Assembly: GCF_026340675.1 (NCBI RefSeq)
Contig: NZ_JAPEOX010000001.1
Coordinates: 1,364,001-1,428,000 of the forward strand
DNA length: 64,000 nt
Reading direction: 5' to 3'
Source: Streptomyces sp. NBC_01264
GTDB lineage: Bacteria > Actinomycetota > Actinomycetes > Streptomycetales > Streptomycetaceae
Shown: positions 1 through 8,891 of the stretch, piece after piece
Layout: every line of letters starts with the position of its first letter
Position numbering within the stretch: the first letter of the stretch is position 1
Notes under the pieces: model-generated
Database searches by the model: none
The model's input: only the letters and a program-made list of their open reading frames with translations
Told to the model about the DNA's origin: nothing
Made by a program: the position numbers and the translations under genes

Positions 1-45
1 TGTTGTGGTTCGTTGACCGTTGAACACGAAGGCAGGCGAGTCCAT

Positions 46-489
46 ATGACAGACATCGACTGGGACAACCCGATCGACCCCAAGCCGGGCTGGACCCTGG
101 ATCACGTCAAGCTCTACGCCGGTTCGGGCGGGACGGAGGGGCAGTACTGGAACAACACCCAGACCCTGCTGCTCACCACCATCGGCCGCAAGTCCGGGAA
201 GCCGGTGCGGACCCCGCTCATCTACGGCGAGGACGAGGGCCGCTACCTCATCGTCGCCTCCAAGGGCGGCGACCCCGCGGACCCGCTCTGGTACCGGAAC
301 CTCACCGAGCACCCCGAGGTCCGGGTGCAGGTCGGCCCCAAGGTCATGCAGGGCATCGCGCGGACGGCGACGTCCGAGGAGCGCGCCGCGTTCTGGCCTC
401 TGATGGTGAAGCACTGGCCCTCGTACGACGAGTACCAGACCAAGACCAGCCGCGAGATCCCGATCGTCGTGATCGACCCGGTGAGCTGA
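46..489 (+). CDS. Deazaflavin-dependent nitroreductase family protein (DUF385/Ddn-like)
   Basis: A 147-residue protein of the split-barrel family that binds deazaflavin (F420) or flavin and reduces nitro compounds, quinones or other electrophiles. Recognisable segments are TLLLTTIGRKSGKPVRTPL near residues 44-62, the beta-barrel stretch YLIVASKGG, and the PLWYRNLTEHPEVRVQVG segment typical of the family. The in-frame ATG at 46 is preferred over the upstream TTG because it follows a purine-rich AGGCGAG and gives the family's usual N-terminus. The gene runs convergently towards the CrtI-like oxidoreductase, leaving 17 bp between the two stop codons. The substrate cannot be inferred. Confidence 0.9.
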   Translation: MTDIDWDNPIDPKPGWTLDHVKLYAGSGGTEGQYWNNTQTLLLTTIGRKSGKPVRTPLIYGEDEGRYLIVASKGGDPADPLWYRNLTEHPEVRVQVGPKVMQGIARTATSEERAAFWPLMVKHWPSYDEYQTKTSREIPIVVIDPVS

Positions 490-506
490 CAGCGCGCCGG
501 GGCGCG

Positions 507-2087
507 TCAGTGCCCCAGCACCGCCATCGCCGCGTTGTGGCCGGGGACCCCGCTGACGCCGCCGCCGCGGACCGCCCCCGCGCCGCACAGCAGTACGTTG
601 CGGTGGGCGGTCTCCACGCCCCACCGGCCCCCGCCCTGACCGGAGTCGGCGTACGGCCAGGACAGGTCCCGGTGGAAGATGTGCCCGCCGGGCAGGCGCA
701 GTTCGCGCTCCAGGTCGAGCGGGGTCTTGGCCTCGATGCACGGGCGGCCGTCGGCGTCGAAGGCCAGGCAGTCGGTGAGCGGTTCGGCCAGGTGGGCGTC
801 GAGCTGGGCGAGGGTGGCGGCAAGGAGCACCTCGCGCGCCCCCTGGTTGTCCTTTTCGAACAGCCGCGCAGGGGTGTGCAGTCCGAAGAGGGTCAGGGTC
901 TGGTAGCCCTGCTCCGCGAGCTCGGGCCCCAGGATCGTCGGATCCGTCAGCGAGTGGCAGTAGATCTCCGAGGGCGGTACGGAGGGCAGTTCGCCGGCGG
1001 CGGCCTCCGCGTGGGCCCGGGCGAGCTGTTCGTACCCCTCCGCGATGTGGAAGGTGCCGCCGAAGGCCTCGCGCGGGTCCACGGAGGTGTCCCGCAGCCG
1101 GGGCAGGCGGCGCAGCAGCATGTTGACCTTGAGCTGGGCCCCCTCGGGGGCCGGCTGGGCCGGCTCCTCCCCGAGGAGTTCGGCGAGCGCCCGCGGGGAG
1201 GCGCCCACGAGCACCACCCGGCCGGCGACCCGTCCCTCGCCCGTCGCCGTACGGAAGGTCACCTCGGCCGGGGCGGTCGTGCCGTCCGTGTCGATGCGCA
1301 GCGCCTCGTGCCCGGTGGCGATCTCCGCCCCGGCCGCCAGGGCGGCCGCGGCGAGGGCGTCGGTGAGGGCGCCCATGCCGCCGACCGGGACGTCCCAGTC
1401 GCCGGTGCCGCCGCCGATGACGTGGTAGAGGAAGCAGCGGTTCTGGGCCAGGCCCGGGTCGTGGGCGTCGGCGAAGGTGCCGATCAGCGCGTCCGTGAGG
1501 ACGACCCCGCGCACCAGGTCGTCGGCGAACTCCCGCTCGACGGCCCGGCCGATCGGCTCCTCGAACAGCATCCGCCAGGCCGCCTCGTCGTCGAGCCGCG
1601 CCCGCAGCTCCGCGCGCGTGGGCAGCGGCTCGGTCAGGGTCGGGAAGAGGCGTTCGGCGGCCCGCCCGGTGGTCCCGTAGAAGGCGCGCCAGTTCTCGTA
1701 CTCCCGCTCCGAGCCGGTGAGCCGCGCGAAGGACTCCCGGGTGCGTGCCTCGCCGCCGCCGACCAGCAGTCCGCCGGGGCGGCCGGCGCGCTCGACGGGG
1801 GTGTACGAGGAGACGGAGCGCTTGCGGACATCGAAGCTCAGCCCCAGCTCGCGCACGATCTTCGCCGGGAGCAGCGAGACGAGGTAGGAGTAGCGGGACA
1901 GGCGGGCGTCGACGCCCGGGAACGGCCGGGTGGACACGGCGGCCCCGCCGGTGCGGCCGAGCCGCTCCAGGACCAGGACCGAGCGGCCGGCCCTGGCCAG
2001 GTAGGCGGCGGCGACGAGGCCGTTGTGGCCCCCGCCCACGATCACCGCGTCGTACACGTCGTGCCCGAAGCCCCGCGAGGTCGTCAT
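507..2087 (-). CDS. CrtI-like NAD(P)/FAD-dependent oxidoreductase (phytoene desaturase superfamily)
   Basis: A 526-residue flavoprotein. The N-terminus holds the dinucleotide-binding motif VIVGGGHNGLVAAAYLARAG followed by the ELERLGRTGG-like FAD-ribose region. The C-terminus has the superfamily closing motif LLCGAGAVRGGGVSGVPGHNA. The family desaturates or isomerises carotenoids, retinoids and other lipids, but no carotenoid genes (crtB, crtE, crtY) lie nearby, so the substrate is open. The ATG at 2087 overlaps the TGA of the upstream kinase in an ATGA, which implies translational coupling. It is the last gene of a leftward set with the DUF2236 protein and the kinase. Confidence 0.9.
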   Translation of the reverse strand: MTTSRGFGHDVYDAVIVGGGHNGLVAAAYLARAGRSVLVLERLGRTGGAAVSTRPFPGVDARLSRYSYLVSLLPAKIVRELGLSFDVRKRSVSSYTPVERAGRPGGLLVGGGEARTRESFARLTGSEREYENWRAFYGTTGRAAERLFPTLTEPLPTRAELRARLDDEAAWRMLFEEPIGRAVEREFADDLVRGVVLTDALIGTFADAHDPGLAQNRCFLYHVIGGGTGDWDVPVGGMGALTDALAAAALAAGAEIATGHEALRIDTDGTTAPAEVTFRTATGEGRVAGRVVLVGASPRALAELLGEEPAQPAPEGAQLKVNMLLRRLPRLRDTSVDPREAFGGTFHIAEGYEQLARAHAEAAAGELPSVPPSEIYCHSLTDPTILGPELAEQGYQTLTLFGLHTPARLFEKDNQGAREVLLAATLAQLDAHLAEPLTDCLAFDADGRPCIEAKTPLDLERELRLPGGHIFHRDLSWPYADSGQGGGRWGVETAHRNVLLCGAGAVRGGGVSGVPGHNAAMAVLGH

Positions 2088-4216
2088 GGCTCTTGGTAAC
2101 ACACCTGGCCGAGCCGCTCCAGACAGTGCGTCTCGTCGGCGTGGGCGGCGACCGTGTCCGGGTGGCCGTCGCCGAGCGAGCGTTCGCGGATGCCGGAGAG
2201 TTCCCGGTAGACCGGCAGCGCCTGGTCCCAGCGGCCCAGCCGGCCGAGCCCGACGGCGAGCTCTCGGCGGCTGACCAGGGTGTCCGGGTGCTCGGGGCCC
2301 AGCGTGCGGGACCGCGCCGCGGCCACCTCGCGGGCCTCCGCCACCGCTTCCTCCCAGCGCTCCAGGCGCCCGAGGTTCACCCCGAGGACGTGCCGGGCCC
2401 GCAGCGTCTCCGGATCGGCGGCCCCGTAGGCCCGGGTGCGGTCGCGGACCAGGTCCCGGAACAGCTCCAGGGCCTCGGCCGAGCGCCCGGTCCGGCCCAG
2501 CGCGATCCCGGCCTCGTAGCGCGCGGCCAGCGTGTCGGGGTGGTCCCGGCCGAGCACCCGCTCCCGTACGGCCGCGATGTGCCGGAAGGCCTCCAGGGCC
2601 TCCTCCCAGCGGTCCAGGCGGCCCAGCGCGTACGCCACCTCGTACCGGGTCAGCAGCGTGTCCGCGTGCTCCGCCCCCAGGACGGCCGCCCGGTCGGCGG
2701 CCACCTCGGCGGCGGCGGCGTGGGCTTCGGAGAAGCGGCCGAGGGCGCCCAGCGCGCAGGCCAGGTTGTGCCGGCAGCGCAGGGTGTCGGGGTGGATCCG
2801 GCCCACGGTCCGCTCGCGGGCGGCGAGCACCGCGCGGTAGCCCTCGTACGCCTCCTGGTGGCGGCCGAGCAGGCCCGTCTCGTACGCCGCCTCCTGCCGC
2901 GCGGCCAAGGTGTCCGGATGGTCGGCTCCGAGCACCCGGGCGCGCCCTTCGGCGACGGCCGCGTACCCCGCGAGGGCCTCCTCGGTACGGCCGGCCCGGC
3001 TGAGGGCGAAGGCCCGCGTGTGGCCCGCGTCGAGCGCGGCCGGGCCGGTGGGGGCGGGGCCTGGGCCGTGCGGGGACCCGTAGGCGGCGGTGAGCCGGGG
3101 GTCCTCGGCCGGACGCGGGCGTACGACGGTCGGCGCGGGTGCGGCGGCCTTCACGGCCGGGGGAACGGTGGCGGTGCCGGTGGCCACCCCGGCGGACGTG
3201 CGCCGCTCCCCGCTCGGGCGCGCGGCGGTCCAGGAGCCGGTGAGGACGGCCCACTCCCCGCTCGCGGGGCGGGCCTCGATGCCGGCCCTGCGTCCGGCGG
3301 TCATCCCGTCGGCCCAGACGGGCAGCGGCAGGTGCGCTCCGGTCGCGGCTCCCGGGCCGAGCCGGGCCTCGACGAGCTGCCGGTGCAGGTGGCGGGCGTC
3401 GCCCGGCCGGTCCTCGGGGCATTTGGCGAGCAGGTCGAGCACCAGCCGCTCGAAGGAGACCGGCAGCTCGGGCCGGTGCTCGCGCGGCGGCACGGGCGCG
3501 GTGTCGCGGTGGCCGACCAGCACGGACCAGGAGTCGCCGAGGTCGAAGGGCGGGGCTCCGGTGGCGATCTCGTACAGGACGCAGCCGAGGGAGTAGAGGT
3601 CGCTGCGGTGATCCACCTCGCCGCCGGCGATCTGCTCGGGCGACATGTAGTGCGGGGTGCCCATGGCCATGCCGCCGCCGGTGAGCTTCGCGGTGAAGCC
3701 GATGTCGGCGGCCAGCCGGGCGATGCCGAAGTCGCAGATCTTCACCGTGCCGTCGGTGAGCCGCATGATGTTGGCGGGCTTCAGGTCGCGGTGGACGACG
3801 CCCTGGTCGTGGGTGTAGCCGAGGGCGGCCGCCATCTGCTCGGCGATGTCGACCACCACGTCCACGGGGAGCGGGCGCGCGTCGTTGTCCTCCAGGAGCT
3901 GGCTGAGGTTGCGGCCTTCGAGGAGCTCCATGACGAGGTACAGGGGGCCGCCGGCCGCGCTGTCGTCGCCGAAGTCGTGGACGACGGTGACGCCCCGGTG
4001 CTGGAGGGAGGCGGCGACGCGGGCCTCGCGGCGGAAGCGCTCGCGCAGTACCTGGGTGAAGTGGGTGTCCTGCTCGGACCCGATGGGCTTGAGGCACTTG
4101 ACGGCGACCTGCCGGCCCAGCGACTCGTCGCGGGCCCGCCACACCTCGCCCATGCCGCCGCGCCCGATCAGGTCGAGCGACCGGTACCGGCCGTGGATCA
4201 GTCTGGACTCCGCCAT
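2084..4216 (-). CDS. Ser/Thr protein kinase with C-terminal tetratricopeptide repeats
   Basis: A 710-residue Hanks-type kinase. Visible are the glycine loop GRGGMGEVW near residue 20, the ATP lysine in VAVKCLK near 39, the catalytic VVHRDLKPANIM near 138, the DFG of ICDFGIARL near 161, and the SPEQ substrate site. After a Pro/Ala-rich linker (about residues 290-395) come roughly seven TPR-type units carrying the recurring signature LGxxHPDTLxxR (about 400-700). No transmembrane segment or PASTA domain is visible, so it is probably cytosolic with the TPR tail docking partners. It starts 27 bp after the DUF2236 gene and is coupled to the CrtI-like gene downstream. Which protein it phosphorylates is unknown. 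Confidence 0.93.
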   Translation of the reverse strand: MAESRLIHGRYRSLDLIGRGGMGEVWRARDESLGRQVAVKCLKPIGSEQDTHFTQVLRERFRREARVAASLQHRGVTVVHDFGDDSAAGGPLYLVMELLEGRNLSQLLEDNDARPLPVDVVVDIAEQMAAALGYTHDQGVVHRDLKPANIMRLTDGTVKICDFGIARLAADIGFTAKLTGGGMAMGTPHYMSPEQIAGGEVDHRSDLYSLGCVLYEIATGAPPFDLGDSWSVLVGHRDTAPVPPREHRPELPVSFERLVLDLLAKCPEDRPGDARHLHRQLVEARLGPGAATGAHLPLPVWADGMTAGRRAGIEARPASGEWAVLTGSWTAARPSGERRTSAGVATGTATVPPAVKAAAPAPTVVRPRPAEDPRLTAAYGSPHGPGPAPTGPAALDAGHTRAFALSRAGRTEEALAGYAAVAEGRARVLGADHPDTLAARQEAAYETGLLGRHQEAYEGYRAVLAARERTVGRIHPDTLRCRHNLACALGALGRFSEAHAAAAEVAADRAAVLGAEHADTLLTRYEVAYALGRLDRWEEALEAFRHIAAVRERVLGRDHPDTLAARYEAGIALGRTGRSAEALELFRDLVRDRTRAYGAADPETLRARHVLGVNLGRLERWEEAVAEAREVAAARSRTLGPEHPDTLVSRRELAVGLGRLGRWDQALPVYRELSGIRERSLGDGHPDTVAAHADETHCLERLGQVCYQEP

Positions 4217-4243
4217 GTCTTGAAGCCGCCCCCGTGTGTCGTG

Positions 4244-5152
4244 CTACGCCCTCCCCGGCCGGTCCAGTATGGCCGCTGATGTACGCAGTGTGTACGGCGC
4301 GGGGCGGCTCCCGGGGCCCATGCGGCGCATCGCTTTCAAGATGTGACCTGGAGGCAGCTGCCAGCGCAGACCTGCGGGAATGCTGCGCAGCAGGGTACCG
4401 GTGAGACGCAGGCGACGGGTAACGCTGCGCGGGGCCGGTGCGGGGCGGCCGTACAGCTGGTGCGCCCAGCCGGGGAGGGATCCGTAGGCGAGGGCGGCGA
4501 GTGGGCGCCACACCAGGTTTCGGCCAGGGACGAGGAGGGGGTGGATGGGCGGGGCGCACAGGAAGGAGTCGACGGCGTGCGCGTCGGGTCCGGCGGCGAG
4601 TTCGGGGCGGATCCGCTCGAAGTAGGCGGCCAGGGACGCGGTGTCCCCCGGTACCCCGGACGGGTCGAGGCCGACGAGCCGTGCGTTGACGCGGTTCTCG
4701 GCCACGTAGCGGTCCGCCTGCGCGGGGGTGAGCGGGACCCCGGAGCGGCGCAGGACGTGCAGGAAGCTGTTGATCTGGGCGCAGTGGATCCAGAGCAGCA
4801 GCTCGGGCTCGTCCACGCGGAACCGTGCCCCGGTGGCCGGATCGGTCGCCGACAGCATGGTGTGGATCTTGCGGACTCGGGCGCCGGCCCGCTCGGCGGC
4901 CTCGGTGGTGCCGTAGGTGACCGTGCCGACGAAGTCGGCGGTGCGCAGCAGGCGTCCCCAGGCGTCGCCCCCGCCGTTGTCCCCGCTGAAGGCGGAGCTG
5001 TTCTCCATGACTCCGCGGACCGCGCGCGGGTGCAGGGCCTGGAGGTACAGCGCGCGGACCCCGGCGATCCACATGACCGGGTCCCCGTGGCACTGCCAGG
5101 TCACGGACCCGGGGCCGTAGAGCCCCGGGTCGGGGCCCGTGCTCTCGTCCAT
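4244..5152 (-). CDS. Oxygenase MpaB family (DUF2236) protein
   Basis: A 302-residue member of the DUF2236/MpaB family, which includes latex-clearing rubber oxygenase Lcp and other haem-b dioxygenases. The family core VMWIAGVRALYLQALHPRAVRG with its His-containing helix lies near residues 23-44. It is followed by the RTADFVGTVTYGT segment and the internal helix WIHCAQINSFL. The ATG at 5152 is chosen over an earlier in-frame ATG because GGAGGAG sits 6 nt upstream. No secretion signal is visible, unlike Lcp itself. It leads the leftward set with the TPR kinase and the CrtI-like oxidoreductase, so a joint redox or lipid task is plausible but unproven. Confidence 0.87.
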   Translation of the reverse strand: MDESTGPDPGLYGPGSVTWQCHGDPVMWIAGVRALYLQALHPRAVRGVMENSSAFSGDNGGGDAWGRLLRTADFVGTVTYGTTEAAERAGARVRKIHTMLSATDPATGARFRVDEPELLLWIHCAQINSFLHVLRRSGVPLTPAQADRYVAENRVNARLVGLDPSGVPGDTASLAAYFERIRPELAAGPDAHAVDSFLCAPPIHPLLVPGRNLVWRPLAALAYGSLPGWAHQLYGRPAPAPRSVTRRLRLTGTLLRSIPAGLRWQLPPGHILKAMRRMGPGSRPAPYTLRTSAAILDRPGRA

Positions 5153-5297
5153 GTCCGGCTCCTCCCCCGTCGGCCGCGGTGGTCCGCGGACCCTTTCCAG
5201 CATTCCACCGAACGGCCGTACGCACGCGTGTGCGCGACCCTAGGCTTTCGCCCCGGCGGACCGCACCCGCCTCCCCTCGGGACGCGGAGGCACGGTC

Positions 5298-6038
5298 ATG
5301 CGCAAGGGACAGCTCGAAGGGCGGGTCGCCGTCGTCACGGGCGGGTCGTCCGGCATCGGCCTGGCGACGGCCCGGCGCTTCGTGGAGGAGGGCGCCCGGG
5401 TCTTCGTCACCGGGAGGCGGCCGGAGGAACTGGCCGCGGCGGTCCGCGAACTGGGAACGGAAGCCGTCGCCGTACCCGGTGACGCCTCGCGCGTCGCGGA
5501 CCTGGACCGGCTGTACGCGGCGGTCGCGGCCGCGGGCTGCGAGGGGATCGACGTGCTGGTCGTGAACGCGGGCGGCGGCCCGCCCGGCGGCTTCGCCGAC
5601 TTCACCGAGGAGCAGTTCGACGCCACCTCGGACCTGAACTTCCGCGGCGCCTTCTTCACCGTCCAACGGGCCCTGCCGCTGCTGCGCGACGGCGCCTCGG
5701 TGATCCTGCTGGGCTCGGCCGCCGGCTCCTCGGCGTCCGCGCGGTACGGGGCGTACGCCGCCACGAAGGCGGCCGTACGGTCCCTCGCGCGCAGCCTGGC
5801 CCTGGAGCTCGCGGGGCGCTCCGTCCGGGTGAACACCCTCAGCCCGGGCCCGATCGACACCCCGGCCCTGGCCGGCGCCCCGGCGCACGTCCGCGAGCGG
5901 GCGACGGCCGGAGTTCCGCTCGGCCGGGCCGGACGCCCGGAGGAGGTGGCCGCGGCGGCCCTGTTCCTCGCCTCCGGGGAGAGCAGCTTCATCACCGGGA
6001 TCGAACTCTTCGTGGACGGCGGGGCCGCCCAAATCTAG
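5298..6038 (+). CDS. Short-chain dehydrogenase/reductase (SDR)
   Basis: A 246-residue classical SDR. It shows the cofactor motif TGGSSGIG near residues 14-21, the NAG-type structural motif VVNAGGG near 88-94, and the catalytic Ser of LLGSAAGSS followed by YGAYAATK containing the YxxxK pair. The C-terminal SSFITGIELFVDGG is typical. An Arg in the TGRRPEEL stretch after beta-strand 2 suggests NADP(H) preference. The gene is divergent from the DUF2236 gene across a 145-bp gap. The substrate is not identifiable. Confidence 0.93.
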   Translation: MRKGQLEGRVAVVTGGSSGIGLATARRFVEEGARVFVTGRRPEELAAAVRELGTEAVAVPGDASRVADLDRLYAAVAAAGCEGIDVLVVNAGGGPPGGFADFTEEQFDATSDLNFRGAFFTVQRALPLLRDGASVILLGSAAGSSASARYGAYAATKAAVRSLARSLALELAGRSVRVNTLSPGPIDTPALAGAPAHVRERATAGVPLGRAGRPEEVAAAALFLASGESSFITGIELFVDGGAAQI

Positions 6039-6083
6039 GCCCGGGGCGGGAGGAGCGGGCCGCTCTGAACTCCCACAGCGCCG

Positions 6084-6239
6084 ATGTCGCCGATGAGCGG
6101 GACGCTGTCCTACAGCGTGTGGGGCCGGCTCTGGTACGTCCCCGTCCTCGTGGCCGACGGGAAGCTCAAGCAGGCCCGGCGGCAGGCCCGGCAGCGGGTG
6201 ATCGCCGCGACGGAGGCCCGGCACGCGGAGACGGCCTAG
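6084..6239 (+). CDS. Small hypothetical ORF ending at the IS481 insertion
   Basis: A 51-codon frame (ATG 6084 to TAG 6237-6239). Its basic C-terminal half contains GKLKQARRQARQRVIAATEA, consistent with a helix. GGAGGAG lies about 30 nt upstream, too far to be a convincing ribosome site, and an in-frame TGA at 6066 closes the frame upstream. Its stop codon lies inside the CCTAGC target duplication of the adjacent insertion sequence, so insertion did not alter its coding part. It could be a small protein or the tail of a decayed gene. I do not recognise it. Confidence 0.35.
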   Translation: MSPMSGTLSYSVWGRLWYVPVLVADGKLKQARRQARQRVIAATEARHAETA

Positions 6240-6240
6240 C

Positions 6241-7304
6241 TGTGTGACTGCCGGAGCTTGATTACACCGGGGCCTCGGTTTTCTGCTTGAGGCGTTCGTA
6301 GGGTGTCTGGCCGCCGAGGGCGCCGTGGGGGCGGTGGTAGTTGTAGTAGTCCTCCCACTCTCGCAGCTTGTCGTTGAAGACGCCTGTGTCGTCGATGACG
6401 ATGCCATCGAGCATGCGGTAGAACTCCTCGGCGTCGATGCGGTGGGAGCGTTCGACTTTGCCGTTGAGGTGCGGTGATGCGGGTTTGATGTAGGTGTGGG
6501 CGATGCCCTTGTCGAGGACGTGCCAGTGGAAGGCGGACTGGAACTCCGCGCCGTTGTCGGTCTGGATGACTTCGATGCGGAACGGCAGGCGCTCGAGGAC
6601 GTAGTCGAGGAACTGGACGGCGGTCTTTTGGTCGCACCGCGGGTAGATCCGCAGGACCCGCAGCCGGGTGCAGTCATCGATGGCGGTGAACTGGTAGTAC
6701 TTCGCCCGGCGTCGCCGTTTGGGAGGTGGCCCGGTCACCGGCACTGTCGCTGGAGCCTGCTCGGGGAGACCGATTGGTTCGATGAACTTGACGTCGATCT
6801 GCACGCGGTTGCCGGGCAGCTGCTTCTCGTAGCGGGTGTAGCGCTTGTCGTGCCGCTGGTAGCGCTGGGAGGCCGGCAGGCGGTTCAGCCCGAGCTTCTT
6901 GAGGATGCGGTAGACGGCTGAACAGGCGATGTCGATGTCGTGGTACCGCTTGAGGTACATCTTGATCTTCATGGGACCGAAGTGGTAGCGCTGCCGCAGG
7001 TAGACGATCTTGTTCACCACGTCGTCCTCGGTGGCGTGAGGACAGTGATGCGGCTTGCTGGACCGGTCGCGCAGGCCGTCGAGGCCGTCGTCCTCGTATC
7101 CGCGCTGCCACTTGTAGAAGCAAGTCCGGCTGATGCCGTAGTACCGGCAGGTCAGCGCAACGTTCCCCGTGACTTCTTCGGCGTATCGCAGGACCCCCAG
7201 GCGGTGCTGGGCCTGACGGTCTTGCCGCTGTTGCGGTGAAGGGGGCATGGCGGACCTCCGTCTACTCGGAGACCCATGTGTAACCAACGTCCGGCAGTTT
7301 TATA
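6241..7304 (-). mobile_element. Complete IS481-family insertion sequence
   Basis: A 1064-bp element carrying one transposase. The ends are imperfect 27-bp inverted repeats (6241-6267 and 7278-7304) that match at 20 of 27 positions, with the shared core ACTGCCGGA and inner TTACAC. It is flanked by a perfect 6-bp direct repeat CCTAGC at 6235-6240 and 7305-7310, the expected target duplication. The transposase stop codon lies within the left inverted repeat. An intact ORF and a perfect duplication suggest a fairly recent, possibly still mobile copy. Confidence 0.9.
6262..7248 (-). CDS. IS481-family transposase
   Basis: A 328-residue DDE transposase. An N-terminal helix-turn-helix (VTGNVALTCRYYGISRTCFYKW) precedes the rve-type catalytic core. 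The three acidic residues appear in VQIDVKFIEP, VIQTDNGAEF and HLNGKVERSHRIDAEEF. The C-terminal WEDYYNYHRPHGALGGQTPYERL is typical of IS481 and IS3-like enzymes. The ATG at 7248 has GGAGG 7 nt upstream and is preferred over an earlier in-frame start at 7287, which would fall outside the more plausible leader. The gene is full length with no frameshift. Confidence 0.95.
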   Translation of the reverse strand: MPPSPQQRQDRQAQHRLGVLRYAEEVTGNVALTCRYYGISRTCFYKWQRGYEDDGLDGLRDRSSKPHHCPHATEDDVVNKIVYLRQRYHFGPMKIKMYLKRYHDIDIACSAVYRILKKLGLNRLPASQRYQRHDKRYTRYEKQLPGNRVQIDVKFIEPIGLPEQAPATVPVTGPPPKRRRRAKYYQFTAIDDCTRLRVLRIYPRCDQKTAVQFLDYVLERLPFRIEVIQTDNGAEFQSAFHWHVLDKGIAHTYIKPASPHLNGKVERSHRIDAEEFYRMLDGIVIDDTGVFNDKLREWEDYYNYHRPHGALGGQTPYERLKQKTEAPV

Positions 7305-7395
7305 CCTAGCCCGTTCGGAGGAAAGGGCGGGGCCCGGTGCGGGAGGGCTGGGCCTTCGATGTGCGGGAGCCGGGGCGGGCACCGAGCATGGGTCC

Positions 7396-8871
7396 ATGGC
7401 CACCACGGAAGACACACCTGACGAGGTCGAAGCCGAAGTCGGGGCCGGGCGCGGGACGAAGAGGCAGTTCATCTCCTGGGTGACGCTCGCCCTGATGACG
7501 ACCGCCTCCGTCGCCAGCCTCCGTCCCTCGCCCTCCATGGCGATCTACGGTCTCGCCGCGGTCTTCCTCTACCTCCTGCCCGCCGTCGTCTTCCTCCTGC
7601 CGACCGCCCTGGTCGGGGCCGAGCTGGCCTCGGGCTGGTCGGGCGGCATCTACCGGTGGGTCAGCGAGGCGCTCGGCAAACCGCTCGGGTTCGTCGCGGT
7701 CTGGTGCCAGTTCGCCATGACCATCGCGTACTACCCGAGCCTGCTGGCGTACGTGGCGAGCACCTTCGCCTACGTCATCAACCCCCGGCTCGCCGAGAAC
7801 GGGCTCTACGTCGCGATCGTCATCGTCGTCGTCTACTGGACCGGGGTCTGGATCTCCTCCCGGGGCACGAAGACGGTCGCGGGGCTCTCCTCCGCCGGGC
7901 TCGTCATCGGCACCCTCGTCCCCGGCGTCCTGCTGGTGGTCCTCGGCATCGTCTTCCTCGGCCAGGGCAACTCCTCCGCCCAGCCCATGGGCGCCTCCCA
8001 CTGGCTGCCGCCGTGGACGGGGCTCGCCAGCCTGGTCCTGATCGTCAACAACTTCCTGTCCTACGCGGGCATGGAGATGAACGGCGTACACGTCTCCTCG
8101 CTGCGGCACCCGAAGCGCGAGTACCCGAAGTCGATGTTCCTGGCGACCGGCCTGGTGCTGCTGATCTTCATCCTTCCGGCCCTGGCCATCTCCTGGGTGA
8201 TGCCGTCCTCGGAGCTGAGCCTCACCGCCGGGCTGATGCAGGCCTTCCAGGCCTTCTTCGACCACTTCCACATCGGCTGGATGACGAGGGTCGTCGGAGT
8301 GATGCTGGTGGCGGCCGCACTCGGCGGCATGCTCACCTGGCTGTCCGGCCCGGCCAAGGGCCTGGTCCTGCTCTCCCGTCAGGAGGGATACCTGCCGCCG
8401 GTCTTCCAGCGGTTCAACAAGTACGGCACCCCGCAGAACATCATGGTCGCGCAGGGCGTGATCACCACGCTGATCGGTGTGCTGTACGCGTTCAGCGACG
8501 ACGTCTCCAGCGCGTACTGGATGTTCTCCGTGATCACGGTGCAGATCTACCTGATCGCCTACCTCCTGATGTTCGCGGCGGTGGTCAGGCTCCGCAGGAC
8601 CCGGCCCGAGGTGGAACGCGGCTTCCGGGTGCCCGCCGTGACCTGGGTGGCGGGCACCGGGGCCGTGGCCTCGGTCGCCGCGCTGTTCATCGGCTTCGTA
8701 CCGCCGGACCAGTTCGGCGGCCAGTCCCTGTGGCGCTACCTGCTGATCGTCGGCGGCGGCCTGCTGCTCCTGGGGATCGTGGCGCCCGTGTGCTTCCTGA
8801 AGTTCCGCAAACCGAGCTGGGTCCACCCCGACCACCGGCCGGACGTCCCTTCGCGGGACGACCGCCGGTAG
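7396..8871 (+). CDS. APC-superfamily amino acid permease (glutamate/GABA antiporter-like)
   Basis: A 491-residue membrane protein with about twelve hydrophobic segments. It opens with the cytosolic stretch MATTEDTPDEVEAEV and then FISWVTLALMTTASVASLRPSP, the first helix pattern seen in the GadC/YjeM branch of the APC superfamily. The loop SHWLPPWTGL and the segment NNFLSYAGMEMNGVHVSSL are characteristic of that branch. It likely moves an amino acid or amine across the membrane; the substrate is not deducible. No strong ribosome site precedes the ATG at 7396. The IS481 element ends 92 bp upstream and may have displaced its promoter. Confidence 0.9.
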   Translation: MATTEDTPDEVEAEVGAGRGTKRQFISWVTLALMTTASVASLRPSPSMAIYGLAAVFLYLLPAVVFLLPTALVGAELASGWSGGIYRWVSEALGKPLGFVAVWCQFAMTIAYYPSLLAYVASTFAYVINPRLAENGLYVAIVIVVVYWTGVWISSRGTKTVAGLSSAGLVIGTLVPGVLLVVLGIVFLGQGNSSAQPMGASHWLPPWTGLASLVLIVNNFLSYAGMEMNGVHVSSLRHPKREYPKSMFLATGLVLLIFILPALAISWVMPSSELSLTAGLMQAFQAFFDHFHIGWMTRVVGVMLVAAALGGMLTWLSGPAKGLVLLSRQEGYLPPVFQRFNKYGTPQNIMVAQGVITTLIGVLYAFSDDVSSAYWMFSVITVQIYLIAYLLMFAAVVRLRRTRPEVERGFRVPAVTWVAGTGAVASVAALFIGFVPPDQFGGQSLWRYLLIVGGGLLLLGIVAPVCFLKFRKPSWVHPDHRPDVPSRDDRR

Positions 8872-8891
8872 GGCGCGGGAAGGGCGGCGCC

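Noticed and set aside
507..6677. A single open frame of over 2000 codons on the minus strand
   Set aside because: It is the CrtI-like gene plus a long antisense or off-frame extension through the kinase, DUF2236 and SDR genes. The extension is Arg/Pro/Gly-rich with no domain, the usual shadow of high-GC coding DNA.
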